This document shows positions 34,379-44,077 of a DNA stretch of 64,000 bases, piece after piece. The position numbers and the translations under genes are program-made. The DNA is from Pseudomonadota bacterium (GTDB lineage: Bacteria; Pseudomonadota; Alphaproteobacteria; Caulobacterales; Caulobacteraceae), in the NCBI GenBank assembly GCA_018241995.1, contig JAFECT010000001.1:62001-126000 (forward strand). Direction: 5' to 3'. Below the pieces are notes generated by a model. That model searched no databases, was not told the DNA's origin, and saw only the letters and a program-made list of their open reading frames with translations. The stretch's first letter is position 1, and each line of letters begins with the position of its first letter.

Positions 34379-35752
34379 TCAGACGGAAGCCGCCACCCGC
34401 CGGATCGCGTCGAGCGCCAGGTCCACGTCGCGTTCCGTGGTCGACCAGTTGGAGACGCTGATCCGCATCACCGTGCGGCCCTGCCAGACGCTGCCGCCGA
34501 ACCAGGCCGTGCCCTCGGCCTGCAGCGCGGCGATGACCGCCTGGGTCCGCTCGGGCGCGCCGAACGAGACCAGCACCTGGTTGAACACCACCTCGTTCAG
34601 CACCTCGAAGCCCGCGGCGCGCAGGCCCTCGGCGAAGCGCTCGGCCAGGCGGCAGCAGCGCTCCACCAGCTCCGCCACGCCGGAGCGGCCGAGCGACCTC
34701 AGCGCCGCCCAGACCTCCACCGCCCGGCCGCGTCGCGACAGCTCAGGCCCGTAGTGGGTCGGCTCGCGCTCCTCGCCCGCGGCGAGATAGGCGGCGGTGG
34801 CCGCCATGGCGTCGCGCAGCGCCTCGGGATGGCGCACCAGGGCGATGCCGCAGTCGTAGGGCGTGTTGAGCTGCTTGTGGCCGTCGGTGGCCCAGGAATC
34901 GGCCAGCTCGAAGCCCGCCATCAGATACTTGCGCTCGGGCGCAGCCGCCGCCCACAGGCCGAAGGCGCCGTCCACATGGGTCCAGGCCCCGGCCTCGCGC
35001 GCCTTGGCGCAGATCTCGGCGGCCGGGTCGAAGGCGCCGGTGTTCACATTGCCGGCCTGCAGGCAGAGGATGGTGCGCTCGTCCAACGGCGGCAGGGCGT
35101 CGGCGCGCATGCGGCCCTGGCCGTCGACGGGCACACGGATGGCGGTGTCGCGGCCGAGGCCCAGCAGGCCCAGCGCCTTCAGCACCGTCACATGCACCTC
35201 CTCTCCCACCACGATACGGATCGGCGGGGCGCCGTAGAGGCCCTTGGACTGGACGTCCCAGTCCGCCCGCGCCAGGACCGCGTGCCGAGCGGCGGCCAGG
35301 GCTGTGAAACTCGCCATCGAGGCGCCGGTGACGAAGGCGGAGGCGCAGCCGGACGGCAGGCCCAGAAGCTCGCTCAGCCAGCCGACCACGATCTCCTCGA
35401 TGGCGCAGACGGTGGGCGAGATCGCCCGCAGTCCGCCGCACTGGTCCCAGGCCGTGGCCAGCCAGTTGGCGCCGACCGTCGCCGGAAGCGCGCCGCCGAT
35501 CACATAGCCGAAGTAGCGCGGCCCGGCGCTGGCCACGGTCGCGGGCGAACCCAGGCCGTCCAGCAGGGCCAGCACCTCGCGCGGATCGGTCGGGCCATCC
35601 GGCAGGGCGCCGCCCAGGCCTCGCAGGCGGGCGATCGCTTCCGGCGGCGGGGCGACCGGGCGCGAGTCCAGGCCGTCGAGATAGCGCGCGGCATAGGCCA
35701 GCGCATCGCTCAGGACGCCGTGGTCGGTGGAAACGGGGACGTGCTGGTTCAC
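34379..35752 (-). CDS. PLP-dependent group II decarboxylase-like enzyme
   Basis: 457 residues from the GTG at 35752. PLP-fold landmarks are clear: T-G-A-S-M-A-S-F-T-A-L phosphate loop, W-T-H-V-D-G-A-F-G with the pyridine-binding Asp, and S-W-A-T-D-G-H-K-Q-L-N-T-P carrying the Schiff-base Lys. It belongs with aromatic amino acid/glutamate decarboxylase relatives; the substrate is unknown. GTGA overlap with the LysE stop shows tight coupling, so an amino acid or amine is likely made or used together with export. Regulation probably by the divergent MocR protein. Confidence 0.85.
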   Translation of the reverse strand: MNQHVPVSTDHGVLSDALAYAARYLDGLDSRPVAPPPEAIARLRGLGGALPDGPTDPREVLALLDGLGSPATVASAGPRYFGYVIGGALPATVGANWLATAWDQCGGLRAISPTVCAIEEIVVGWLSELLGLPSGCASAFVTGASMASFTALAAARHAVLARADWDVQSKGLYGAPPIRIVVGEEVHVTVLKALGLLGLGRDTAIRVPVDGQGRMRADALPPLDERTILCLQAGNVNTGAFDPAAEICAKAREAGAWTHVDGAFGLWAAAAPERKYLMAGFELADSWATDGHKQLNTPYDCGIALVRHPEALRDAMAATAAYLAAGEEREPTHYGPELSRRGRAVEVWAALRSLGRSGVAELVERCCRLAERFAEGLRAAGFEVLNEVVFNQVLVSFGAPERTQAVIAALQAEGTAWFGGSVWQGRTVMRISVSNWSTTERDVDLALDAIRRVAASV

Positions 35753-36360
35753 TTCGGCAGCTCCGCGGTCTGCAGCAGGGGGTAGAGCGAGAGCACCAGC
35801 AGCACCGCCATGCTCACATTGAAGGCGCGCAGGCGCCCCGGCTGGTCGAGGAAGCGGCGCACGCCCATGCCGAAGGCGGTCCAGACGGCGATGCAGGAGC
35901 CGTTGACAAGGGCCAGCACCACGATCCCGAGGATCAGGCTCAGCAGGAAGTGGTCGCGCGAGACATAGGTCGTGGCCACCGTCAGCGCGATGACCCAGGC
36001 CTTGGGATTGACCGCCTGGAACGCCGCCGCCTCCCAGAAGGTCATGGGCCGGGCCGCGCCCTCGACGCCGCCGAGGCCTCGGGCGCGGGCCAGCTTGAAC
36101 GCCAGCCACAGCAGATAGGCCGCGCCCAGCCAGCGCAGCGCCTCGTAGGCCAGGGGATAGGTGCGGAACAGCGCGCCGAGGCCCAGGCCGAGGGCGATCA
36201 CCTGCGCGACCAGGCCTGCGGTCACGCCCAGGCCGTGCGGCACGGTCCGCCAGAAGCCGAAGTTGGCGCCCGACGCCAGCAGCATGGTGTTGTTGGGGCC
36301 GGGCGTGATCGAGCAGACGAAGCCGAACAAGGCCAAGCCGAGGAGCAGACTGAGCGTCAT
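35749..36360 (-). CDS. LysE-family amino acid exporter
   Basis: 203 residues, six membrane helices. The family pattern S-I-T-P-G-P-N-N-T-M-L-L-A-S-G near 17-31 is present. The ATG at 36360 has GAGG upstream; the open frame to 36438 crosses the operator. Exports an amino acid or derivative across the inner membrane. It is the first gene of the unit with the decarboxylase, which overlaps it by four bases. Confidence 0.88.
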   Translation of the reverse strand: MTLSLLLGLALFGFVCSITPGPNNTMLLASGANFGFWRTVPHGLGVTAGLVAQVIALGLGLGALFRTYPLAYEALRWLGAAYLLWLAFKLARARGLGGVEGAARPMTFWEAAAFQAVNPKAWVIALTVATTYVSRDHFLLSLILGIVVLALVNGSCIAVWTAFGMGVRRFLDQPGRLRAFNVSMAVLLVLSLYPLLQTAELPK

Positions 36361-36373
36361 GGCGGCCTCACAG

Positions 36374-36392
36374 TGACGATTGCGAATTGTCA
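36374..36392. promoter_or_regulatory. MocR operator candidate, LysE side
   Basis: TGACGATTGCGAATTGTCA, an 8-bp inverted repeat with one mismatched position around GCG, 14 bp upstream of the lysE start. The half-site AATTGTCA/TGACAATT recurs at 36431-36447. Confidence 0.55.
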
Positions 36393-36430
36393 CGAACCTT
36401 TGCCCCATTGCATCGGGAGTCAAAGGCTTT

Positions 36431-36447
36431 ATTGTCATGGTGACAAT
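36431..36447. promoter_or_regulatory. MocR operator candidate, regulator side
   Basis: ATTGTCA-TGG-TGACAAT, a perfect 7-bp inverted repeat ending 15 bp before the regulator's ATG at 36462. Binding here would give autoregulation. Confidence 0.6.
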
Positions 36448-36461
36448 TGACGGAGACGGGC

Positions 36462-37841
36462 ATGGCCGAGTGGCGCCCCGAGATCGCCGAGGGACCCGAG
36501 CCTCTGTACGAACGCCTGGTCGCGGCTCTGCGCGCCGACATCGCCTCGGGCGTGCTGGGGCCGGGCGACAAGGTCCCGCCGCAGCGCGATCTGGCGCACC
36601 GCATGGGCATTGGCCTCGGCACCGTCACCCGCGCCTATGCCGAAGCCACCCGCCGCGGCCTGCTGCGCGCCCAGGTCGGCAGCGGCAGCTATGTGTCGAT
36701 GGCCGAGAACCCCGGCGTCGGCCCGGCCTCCGGCCCCGTCGACATGACCCGCAACACCATCCCGGCCGGCCCCGCGGCCGCCCGGCTGTCGGCGACCCTG
36801 GCCCAGCTGCGCCGCCGCCCCGACCTGCTGGAGCACCTCGCCTACGCCCCGCCCGAGGGCTTCGAGACCCACCGCCGCGCGGGCGCCGCCTGGTTGCAGC
36901 GGGCCGCGGGCCTGCACACCGCCGACTGGCGCAGGCTGGTCTGTGCGGGCGGCGGCCAGCAGGCCATGGCGCTGGTGTTCGGCCACCTGTGCCGGCCCGG
37001 CGACACGGTGATGACCGAGGCGGCAACCTTCTTTGGTTTCAAGAGCCTGGCCGAGATTCTTGGCTTGAAACTGAAGGGCCTCGCGATGGACGCGGAGGGC
37101 CTTTTGCCCGAGGCCGTCGACCGCGCCGCCGCAGAGGGGCTGCGGGTGCTCTACCTGATGCCGACCCTGCAGAACCCGACCACCCGGCTGATGAGCCCGG
37201 CCCGCCGGGCCGAGATCGCTGCGGTGGCGCGCCGCCGCGACCTGATCCTGGTCGAGGACGACAGCTACGCCGTCTACGGCCCCGGTCCGGCCAATCCGCC
37301 CGTCGCCACCCTGGCGCCGGAGCGGACCTGGTATGTCGGCGCTTTGTCCAAGGGCCTGGCGCCGGGCCTGCGCGCCGGCTTCCTGCTTGCGCCGACGGAG
37401 GCGGAGGTCGACCGCCTGATCCGGCGCATCCACGCCCTCTACTATGCGCCCGCCAGCCTGGGCTCGATGGTCGGCACCCAGTGGATCGAGGACGGGACCG
37501 CCGACGACATCGCCGCCGAAACCCGCGCCGAGTTCGCCCGGCGCCTGGCCCTGGCCCGCGAAGTCTTGGGCGATGCGATGGAACCCCCGCCCCTGCCCGC
37601 CACGCCCCACGTCTGGCTGCCGATGGATGAGCTAAGCGCCGAGCGCGTCGCTGCGCGCGCCCATCGCTCCGGCGTCGAGGTCACGCCGCCCTCGGCGCCC
37701 CTGGTCGATCCCGCCTTGTGCTCGGGCCTGAGGCTCTGCCTCGGCGGCGCGGCCGACCTGCCGACCTTGGAGCGGGGCCTGAAGGTGGTGGCCGCGGCCC
37801 TGGGCGCCGGGCCCGACGAACGAACCCGTGGACTGGTCTAG
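36462..37841 (+). CDS. MocR-type regulator (GntR winged helix fused to aminotransferase fold)
   Basis: 459 residues, the family's usual length. The GntR winged helix fills residues 10-80 (P-L-Y-E-R-L-V-A-A-L-R-A-D-I-A-S-G then P-P-Q-R-D-L-A-H-R-M-G-I-G-L-G-T-V-T-R-A-Y). The PLP aminotransferase-like domain follows with L-M-P-T-L-Q-N-P-T-T, V-E-D-D-S-Y-A and the PLP Lys in G-A-L-S-K-G-L-A-P-G-L-R. Start ATG at 36462 has GGAG upstream. Such regulators sense amino acids or PLP derivatives. Divergent from lysE, with two operators between. Confidence 0.93.
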   Translation: MAEWRPEIAEGPEPLYERLVAALRADIASGVLGPGDKVPPQRDLAHRMGIGLGTVTRAYAEATRRGLLRAQVGSGSYVSMAENPGVGPASGPVDMTRNTIPAGPAAARLSATLAQLRRRPDLLEHLAYAPPEGFETHRRAGAAWLQRAAGLHTADWRRLVCAGGGQQAMALVFGHLCRPGDTVMTEAATFFGFKSLAEILGLKLKGLAMDAEGLLPEAVDRAAAEGLRVLYLMPTLQNPTTRLMSPARRAEIAAVARRRDLILVEDDSYAVYGPGPANPPVATLAPERTWYVGALSKGLAPGLRAGFLLAPTEAEVDRLIRRIHALYYAPASLGSMVGTQWIEDGTADDIAAETRAEFARRLALAREVLGDAMEPPPLPATPHVWLPMDELSAERVAARAHRSGVEVTPPSAPLVDPALCSGLRLCLGGAADLPTLERGLKVVAAALGAGPDERTRGLV

Positions 37842-37917
37842 CCACGCGGAGGCTAAGCCGTTGCATCCCGGCGCGATTTAGTACCAATCTCCGCCCCCGG
37901 GGCGGGAGAGATGACCA

Positions 37918-39615
37918 ATGGCCAACAGCCAAGGGGTGGGGCGCAGTGCTGCGCTGGTGATCGGCGCGGCTTCGGTTGGCACGGTCTTCGAGTGGTACGA
38001 CTTCTATCTCTACGCCTCATTGGGCACGGTGCTGACGCCAGTGTTCTTCTCCGGCGTGCCGGAGACCACGGGCTTCATCCTGGTGCTGCTGGCTTTCGCG
38101 GCCGGCTTCGTTGTGCGCCCCTTTGGCGCGCTGCTGTTTGGACGGCTGGGCGACCTCTGGGGCCGCAAGAACACCTTCCTCGTCACCATGCTGCTGATGG
38201 GCCTGTCGACCGTGGTCGTCGGCCTGCTGCCTTCCTACAAGCAGATCGGCGTAGCCGCTCCTTTGGCCCTCGTCGCCATGCGCCTGATTCAGGGCTTGGC
38301 GCTGGGCGGCGAGTACGGCGGCGCCGCGACCTATGTGGCCGAGCACGCGCCCGCGGGTAAGCGCGGCCTCTACACCAGCTGGATCCAGACCACGGCTACG
38401 CTCGGCCTGTTCCTCAGCCTGCTGGTCATCGTCGCCACCCGTTTCGGCCTTGACCCCAACGGCTTCGCCCACCTGCAGGCGGGCGATTTCACCGTTTCGG
38501 CCGACGCCAAGAAGGCGTTTGAGACCTGGGGCTGGCGCATCCCGTTCCTGGTCTCGGCCGTGCTGCTGCTGATCTCCATGTGGATCCGCCTGCGGCTCAA
38601 GGAAAGCCCGCTGTTCCAGCAGATGGTGGAAGAGGGTACGGCGTCGAAGAAGCCCCTAGTCGAGTCATTCCTGCGCTGGTCCAACCTCAAGGTCGTAATC
38701 CTGGCCCTGTTCGGCGCCGCCGTGGGCCAGGCGGTGGTCTGGTACACCGGCCAGTTCTACGCCCTGTTCTTCCTGGAGAAGATCCTCAAGGTCGACGGCG
38801 CCCTGACCAATGTGCTGGTCGCCATCGCGCTGGTGATCGGCACGCCCTTCTTCATCTTCTTCGGCTGGCTGTCGGACAAGATCGGGCGCAAACCCATCAT
38901 CCTGCTGGGCTGCCTGCTGGCCGCCGCCACCTACTTCCCGCTGTTCAACGCCCTGACCGACGCCGCCAACCCGGGCTTGGCCAAGGCCGAGGCGACCGCG
39001 CCGGTGATCGTGTCGGCCGATCCGGCCGACTGCTCGATCCAGTTCGATCCCATCGGCAAGGCGGTGTTCGACAGCTCCTGCGACATCGCCAAATCCTACC
39101 TGGCCAAGGCCGGCGTGCCCTATCGCTCGGTCGACGCCGCCGCGGGCTTCGTGGCCCTGGTCAAGGTCGGGCCGGAGGCGATCCCGTCCTTCCGCGGCCA
39201 CGGCATGCCCAAGGCCGAGCTGAAGGCCAAGCGCGAGGCGTTCGAGAAGTCGCTGGGCGCCCTGGTCAAGGCCCAGGGCTACCCCGCCAAGGCCGACCCG
39301 GCCAAGATGGACAAGGTCACGGTCGTCGGCATCCTGACCCTGCTCGTGCTGTATGTGACCATGGTCTACGGCCCGATCGCGGCCTTCCTGGTGGAGCTGT
39401 TCCCGACGCGGATCCGCTACACCTCGATGTCCCTGCCCTACCACATCGCCAACGGCTGGTTCGGCGGCTTCCTGCCGTTCACAGCCTTCGCCTTGGTCGC
39501 CGCGACGGGAGATATCTACTTCGGCCTCTGGTACCCGGTGGTGGCCGCCGCAGCGACGGTGATCATCGGCTTCTTCTTCGTGAAGGACACCCGCAAGGTC
39601 GATATTTCGGCCTGA
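37918..39615 (+). CDS. MFS transporter of the metabolite:H+ symporter type, with an extra loop
   Basis: 565 residues, about 100 more than usual. The N-terminal half is typical (F-E-W-Y-D-F-Y-L-Y near 24-32, G-x-L-x-D-x-x-G-R-K motif A near 78-83, R-L-I-Q-G-L-A-L-G-G-E-Y-G-G near 121-136), which places it with MHS transporters of organic acids or osmolytes. The extra sequence, at about residues 345-465, lies between helices 8 and 9 and has two cysteines and many Ala/Lys. The DUF885 peptidase gene follows after 35 bp. Confidence 0.88.
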   Translation: MANSQGVGRSAALVIGAASVGTVFEWYDFYLYASLGTVLTPVFFSGVPETTGFILVLLAFAAGFVVRPFGALLFGRLGDLWGRKNTFLVTMLLMGLSTVVVGLLPSYKQIGVAAPLALVAMRLIQGLALGGEYGGAATYVAEHAPAGKRGLYTSWIQTTATLGLFLSLLVIVATRFGLDPNGFAHLQAGDFTVSADAKKAFETWGWRIPFLVSAVLLLISMWIRLRLKESPLFQQMVEEGTASKKPLVESFLRWSNLKVVILALFGAAVGQAVVWYTGQFYALFFLEKILKVDGALTNVLVAIALVIGTPFFIFFGWLSDKIGRKPIILLGCLLAAATYFPLFNALTDAANPGLAKAEATAPVIVSADPADCSIQFDPIGKAVFDSSCDIAKSYLAKAGVPYRSVDAAAGFVALVKVGPEAIPSFRGHGMPKAELKAKREAFEKSLGALVKAQGYPAKADPAKMDKVTVVGILTLLVLYVTMVYGPIAAFLVELFPTRIRYTSMSLPYHIANGWFGGFLPFTAFALVAATGDIYFGLWYPVVAAAATVIIGFFFVKDTRKVDISA

Positions 39616-39650
39616 CCCTTCGGCCCAAGCTTCAGTTCGTGAGGACGTCC

Positions 39651-41477
39651 ATGTTCGATCGCCGCCGGTTCCTGCTCGCCTCCGCCGCCGCGGCGGTCGC
39701 CCCCCCCGCCCTTGCCCAGGTCGCGGGCCACGGCATCGGCCCGGAGGTGCGCCGCCTGAACGTCCTGATGGACACCTATTTCGGGGAAGACCTCCGCGAC
39801 AATCCCGAGGGCGCCACCGACCTGGGCCTCGACAAGGGCGCGGACGCCGACCTGAAGCGCAAGCTGAAGGACGTCTCCACCGCCGGCATGGCCCACGATG
39901 CGGAGGTCAACCGCCGCCGCATCGCCGAACTAAAGACCATTCCGCGGGCCAATCTGACGGGCATCGACCGCATCAACTACGACACCGTCCTCTATGTCGA
40001 GGAGAGCACCAAGCCGCTCTACGACCTGGGCATCGGCGGCCAGGACGGCTTCTCGCCCTCCTGCTACGTGCTGAGCCCGATCACCGGCGCCTATTCGCGC
40101 GTGCCGGTCATGCTGGACACCAAGCATTCCATCGCCAATGCGGCCGACGCCGACGCCTATCTCGCGCGCCTGGACGCCTTCGCCACGGTGCTGGACCAGA
40201 ACACCGAGCGTTTCCGCATCGACAGCGGTCGCGGCGTCGTCCCGCCCGACTTCCTGCTCGACAAGACCATGGGCCAGCTGGGCCAGCTGATCGTGCCGGC
40301 CGACAAGTCCGACCTGGTCGCCTCGCTGAACCGGCGCGCCAAGGCCAAGGGCCTGGGCCAGGATTGGGGCCAGCGCGCCGCCGCGATCCACACCCAGAAG
40401 GTGCTGCCTGCGCTCGAGCGCCAGATGGCGGCGCTGAAGGCGGCGCGCGTGCACGCTGTGCATGACGCCGGCATCGGCCGCTTCAAGGACGGCCCGGCCT
40501 TCTATGCGGCCAACCTGCGCTACACCACCACCACCAACATGACGCCCGAGGAGGTCCACAAGCTGGGCCTCGACCAGGCCAGGGAGATCGGCGCGCGGCT
40601 GGACGGCCTGCTCAAAGCCCAGGGCCTGACCCAGGGCACGGTCGGCGAGCGCATCAAGGCGCTCTACAAGGACCCCAAGCAGTACTATCCGAACACCGAC
40701 GCGGGCCGCGCCCAGCTGCTGGCCGACCTCGAATCCAAGCTGCACGAGATCGAGAAGCGCCTGCCCAGCGTCTTCGCCCACCTGCCGCACCAGCAGATCG
40801 AGGCGCGGCGCGTGCCGCCTGCGATCGACGCCGGTTCGCCGCTGGCCTACTCCGAACCCGCGCCGATGGACCGCTCGCGGCCCGGCTACATCTACTTCAA
40901 CCTGCGTGACACGGCGGAGTGGCCGAAGTGGAACCTGCCCTCGACCCTCTACCACGAAGGCCTGCCGGGCCATCAGCTGCAGGGCGGCCTCGCCCAGGAA
41001 AGCCAGGGGATCCCGATCCTGCGCCGCAACATGTACTTCTCCGGCTACGGCGAAGGCTGGGCGCTCTACGCCGAGCAGCTGGCCGACGAACTGGGCATGT
41101 ACGACGACGATCCCCTGGGCCGCATCGGCTGGCTCAAGGCCCAGATCTTCCGCGCGGGGCGCTGCGTGGTCGATACCGGCATGCACACCATGGGCTGGTC
41201 TCGCGAGAAGGCCATCGCGTACCTGATGGCCCTGGACGGCGACGCCGAAGGCTCCACCACTCGCGAGGTCGAGCGCTACTGCGCCATCCCCGCCCAGGCC
41301 TGCAGCTACAAGATCGGCCACACCTTCTGGAACATCCAGCGCGACCGGGCCCGCAAGGAACTGGGCGGCAAGTTCGACATTAAGGCCTTCCACGACGTGG
41401 GCCTGCTGTCGGGCGCCATGCCGTTGGATGTGCTGGGCGATGCGGTCGGCGGCTATATCGCGAGCGCCAAGGGCTGA
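39651..41477 (+). CDS. DUF885-family exported metallopeptidase-like protein
   Basis: 608 residues with a Tat-like signal (D-R-R-R-F-L-L-A-S-A-A-A-A) cleaved near A-L-A-Q. The metal-binding motif H-E-G-L-P-G-H is clear, with a supporting E-G-W-A-L-Y-A-E segment downstream that can supply the third ligand. DUF885 proteins are related to M32-like carboxypeptidases. The ribosome binding site (GAGGA) precedes the ATG at 39651. A S9 peptidase gene follows on the same strand, so a peptide-degrading role fits. Confidence 0.85.
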   Translation: MFDRRRFLLASAAAAVAPPALAQVAGHGIGPEVRRLNVLMDTYFGEDLRDNPEGATDLGLDKGADADLKRKLKDVSTAGMAHDAEVNRRRIAELKTIPRANLTGIDRINYDTVLYVEESTKPLYDLGIGGQDGFSPSCYVLSPITGAYSRVPVMLDTKHSIANAADADAYLARLDAFATVLDQNTERFRIDSGRGVVPPDFLLDKTMGQLGQLIVPADKSDLVASLNRRAKAKGLGQDWGQRAAAIHTQKVLPALERQMAALKAARVHAVHDAGIGRFKDGPAFYAANLRYTTTTNMTPEEVHKLGLDQAREIGARLDGLLKAQGLTQGTVGERIKALYKDPKQYYPNTDAGRAQLLADLESKLHEIEKRLPSVFAHLPHQQIEARRVPPAIDAGSPLAYSEPAPMDRSRPGYIYFNLRDTAEWPKWNLPSTLYHEGLPGHQLQGGLAQESQGIPILRRNMYFSGYGEGWALYAEQLADELGMYDDDPLGRIGWLKAQIFRAGRCVVDTGMHTMGWSREKAIAYLMALDGDAEGSTTREVERYCAIPAQACSYKIGHTFWNIQRDRARKELGGKFDIKAFHDVGLLSGAMPLDVLGDAVGGYIASAKG

Positions 41478-41558
41478 CCTCGCCCTAGGTAGCCGTCGCG
41501 ATTGACCGAAGCCGTTCGGCGAGCAAACGTGCCGCCCGTGTCCCGGGGGAAACGTCCG

Positions 41559-44009
41559 ATGCGTCTGCGCTTTTTGAACGGCGGTATCGCCGCCCTGTCG
41601 CTGTGCGCCGTGCTGGCCACGCCCGCCTTCGCTCAAGCGGTGAAGTACCAGACGCCGCCCGCGCCGATCCCACAGATCCTGGACGCGCCGCCGACGCCAC
41701 AGGTCAGCCTCAGCCGCGACAAGCGCACGCTCGCCATCTACGGCCGCGAGGGTCTTCCCTCGATCGCGGCCATGTCGGCGCCCATGCTCCGGCTGGGCGG
41801 CCACCGCATCAATCCGCGCACCAACGGCCAGGCCGAAGGCCGGATGAACTGGCTGAACGCCCTGTCCTTCGAGGACATCGAGACCGGCAAGACCCGCACG
41901 GTCGACCTGCCCGCCGGCGCGCGCTTCACGCAAGCCCGCTGGTCGCCCGACGGCAAGACCCTGGCCTTCGCCATGGAGGCCCCGAACGGGCTCGAGCTCT
42001 GGGTCGCCGACGCGGCCACGGCCAAGGCTCGGCGCGTCTTCGGCGCACGCCTGAACGCGACCTTCGGCTCGGCCTTCGAGTGGCTGCCCGACAGCTCGGG
42101 CGTCCTGGCCTACGCGACGGTCGAGAGCCGCGGCCCCGCGCCGGTCGAGAACCCCACGCCGGAAGGCCCCCTGGTGCAGGAGAGCCTGGGCAAATCAGGC
42201 GCTGTGCGCACCTTCGAGGACCTGCTGACCTCGCCCTACGACGATCAGCTGTTCGCCTACTACTTCTCCGGCCAGCTGGTGCGGGTGGGACTGGACGGCG
42301 CGGCCCGCAACGTCGGCACGCCGGGCCTCATCGAGGACTATTCCGTCTCTCCGGACGGGCGCTGGGTCCTAGTCAGCCGGCTCAAACCCCCGTTCAGCCA
42401 CCTCGTGCCTTCCTACCGCTTCCCCACCGAGATCGCGGTGATGGACTTCGACGGCCATGAGGCCCGCCGCCTGGCCGACCGCCCTGCGGCGGAAAGCATG
42501 TCCTCGGCCTTCGACGCGGTGGTCACCGGCCCCCGCGATGCGGAATGGCGTTCCGATACGCCCGCGACCTTGGTCTGGGCCGAAGCCCAGGACGGCGGCG
42601 AGCCGGGCCACAAGGTCGCCATCCACGACCGCGTGCTGATGCAGGACGCGCCCTTCACCGCCGCGCCGCGCACCCTGATCGACCTGCCTGAGCGCTTCTC
42701 CGGGATCACCTGGGGCCGCGGCGACTTCGCCCTGGTCACCGCCCGTTGGTGGAAGACCCGCCACGAGCGCCGCATCGCCGTGAACCCCGACCGTCCGGGC
42801 GATAACCGCGTGCTCTTGGAACGCAACTACCAGGACCAGTTCGCCGACCCCGGCCGGCCTATGCTTGAGGCCAATGCGTCCGGCCACGCGGTCATGCAGT
42901 TCACGCGCGACGCCAAGTCGGTGTTCCTGAGCGGCCCCGGAGCCTCACCCACCGGCGAGCATCCGAACCTAGCGCGCATGAATCTCGCCGACGGCAAGGT
43001 CACGGTGGTCTGGAAGGGCCCCGACGCCTGGTACGACCTGCCCGTCGCCCTGCTCGACCCGGACGGCAAGCGCCTCCTGACCCGCAACGAAAGCGCCGCC
43101 GAAGCGCCGAACTATTTCGTCCAGCAGGTGGGCGGAAAGGCCCGCCAGATCACCGCCTTCAAGGACCCGGCCCCGCAGTTCGCGGGCGTCACAAAACAGC
43201 TCGTAGCCTATCAGCGCGCCGATGGGGTGCAACTGTCGGGCACGCTCTATCTGCCCGCCGGCTATGACGCCAAGCGCGACGGCCCGCTACCGCTCCTGAT
43301 GTGGGCCTATCCGACCGAGTTCACCGACGCCAAGGTGGCGGGCCAGGTGGTCGACAAGACTGCGAACCGCTTCACCCGCCCCACGGGCATCAGCCCCCTG
43401 TTCCTGCTGACCCAGGGCTATGCGGTGCTGGACGGCCCCTCCATGCCGATCATCGGCGCCAACGGGGCCGAGCCCAACGACACCTACGTCCAGCAGCTGG
43501 TGGCCGACGCCCAGGCCGCGGTCGACAAGGTGGTGGCCATGGGCGTGACCGACCGCGACCACATCGCCGTGGGCGGCCACAGCTACGGCGCCTTCATGAC
43601 CGCCAACCTGCTCGCCCACTCCGAGCTGTTCCGGGCCGGCATCGCGCGATCGGGCGCCTACAACCGGACCCTGACCCCCTTCGGCTTCCAGGCGGAGCAG
43701 CGCACCTACTGGCAGGCGACCGACGTCTACACCCAGATGAGCCCCTTCACCTTCGCGCCCCAGGTCAAGGCGCCGATCCTCCTGATCCATGGCGGGGCCG
43801 ACGACAACGACGGGACCTTCCCGATCCAGTCGGAGCGCTTCTACGCGGCGCTGAAGGGCAACGGCGCGACCGTCCGCTACGTGGTCCTGCCCAACGAGGC
43901 GCACGGCTATCGCGGCCGCGAGAGCACCTTCCAGACCCAGTGGGAGATGGTGAACTGGCTGGACCGCTGGGTGAAACACGCGCCGGCGCGGGCCGCCAAG
44001 GGTCAGTGA
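41559..44009 (+). CDS. Exported S9 (prolyl oligopeptidase-type) peptidase
   Basis: 816 residues from the ATG at 41559 with a signal peptide ending A-F-A-Q-A. The beta-propeller is the N-terminal two-thirds (repeated W-S-P-D-G-K, S-P-D-G-R-W blades). The C-terminal alpha/beta hydrolase has the nucleophile in G-G-H-S-Y-G-A, the Asp in H-G-G-A-D-D-N-D and the His in N-E-A-H-G-Y. It cleaves short peptides outside the cytoplasm and resembles plant chloroplast glutamyl peptidase. The frame is open 19 codons upstream. Confidence 0.93.
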   Translation: MRLRFLNGGIAALSLCAVLATPAFAQAVKYQTPPAPIPQILDAPPTPQVSLSRDKRTLAIYGREGLPSIAAMSAPMLRLGGHRINPRTNGQAEGRMNWLNALSFEDIETGKTRTVDLPAGARFTQARWSPDGKTLAFAMEAPNGLELWVADAATAKARRVFGARLNATFGSAFEWLPDSSGVLAYATVESRGPAPVENPTPEGPLVQESLGKSGAVRTFEDLLTSPYDDQLFAYYFSGQLVRVGLDGAARNVGTPGLIEDYSVSPDGRWVLVSRLKPPFSHLVPSYRFPTEIAVMDFDGHEARRLADRPAAESMSSAFDAVVTGPRDAEWRSDTPATLVWAEAQDGGEPGHKVAIHDRVLMQDAPFTAAPRTLIDLPERFSGITWGRGDFALVTARWWKTRHERRIAVNPDRPGDNRVLLERNYQDQFADPGRPMLEANASGHAVMQFTRDAKSVFLSGPGASPTGEHPNLARMNLADGKVTVVWKGPDAWYDLPVALLDPDGKRLLTRNESAAEAPNYFVQQVGGKARQITAFKDPAPQFAGVTKQLVAYQRADGVQLSGTLYLPAGYDAKRDGPLPLLMWAYPTEFTDAKVAGQVVDKTANRFTRPTGISPLFLLTQGYAVLDGPSMPIIGANGAEPNDTYVQQLVADAQAAVDKVVAMGVTDRDHIAVGGHSYGAFMTANLLAHSELFRAGIARSGAYNRTLTPFGFQAEQRTYWQATDVYTQMSPFTFAPQVKAPILLIHGGADDNDGTFPIQSERFYAALKGNGATVRYVVLPNEAHGYRGRESTFQTQWEMVNWLDRWVKHAPARAAKGQ

Positions 44010-44077
44010 TCTGACGTGCGGACGCGGCAGTGCTGTAGCTCACAGCCTGCCCGGCCCAACCGGCGCAAGGTGCGGCG

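Noticed and set aside
35753..36109. Long N-terminal extension of the decarboxylase frame
   Set aside because: It lies inside the LysE gene; the GTG at 35752 overlapping the LysE stop is the better start.
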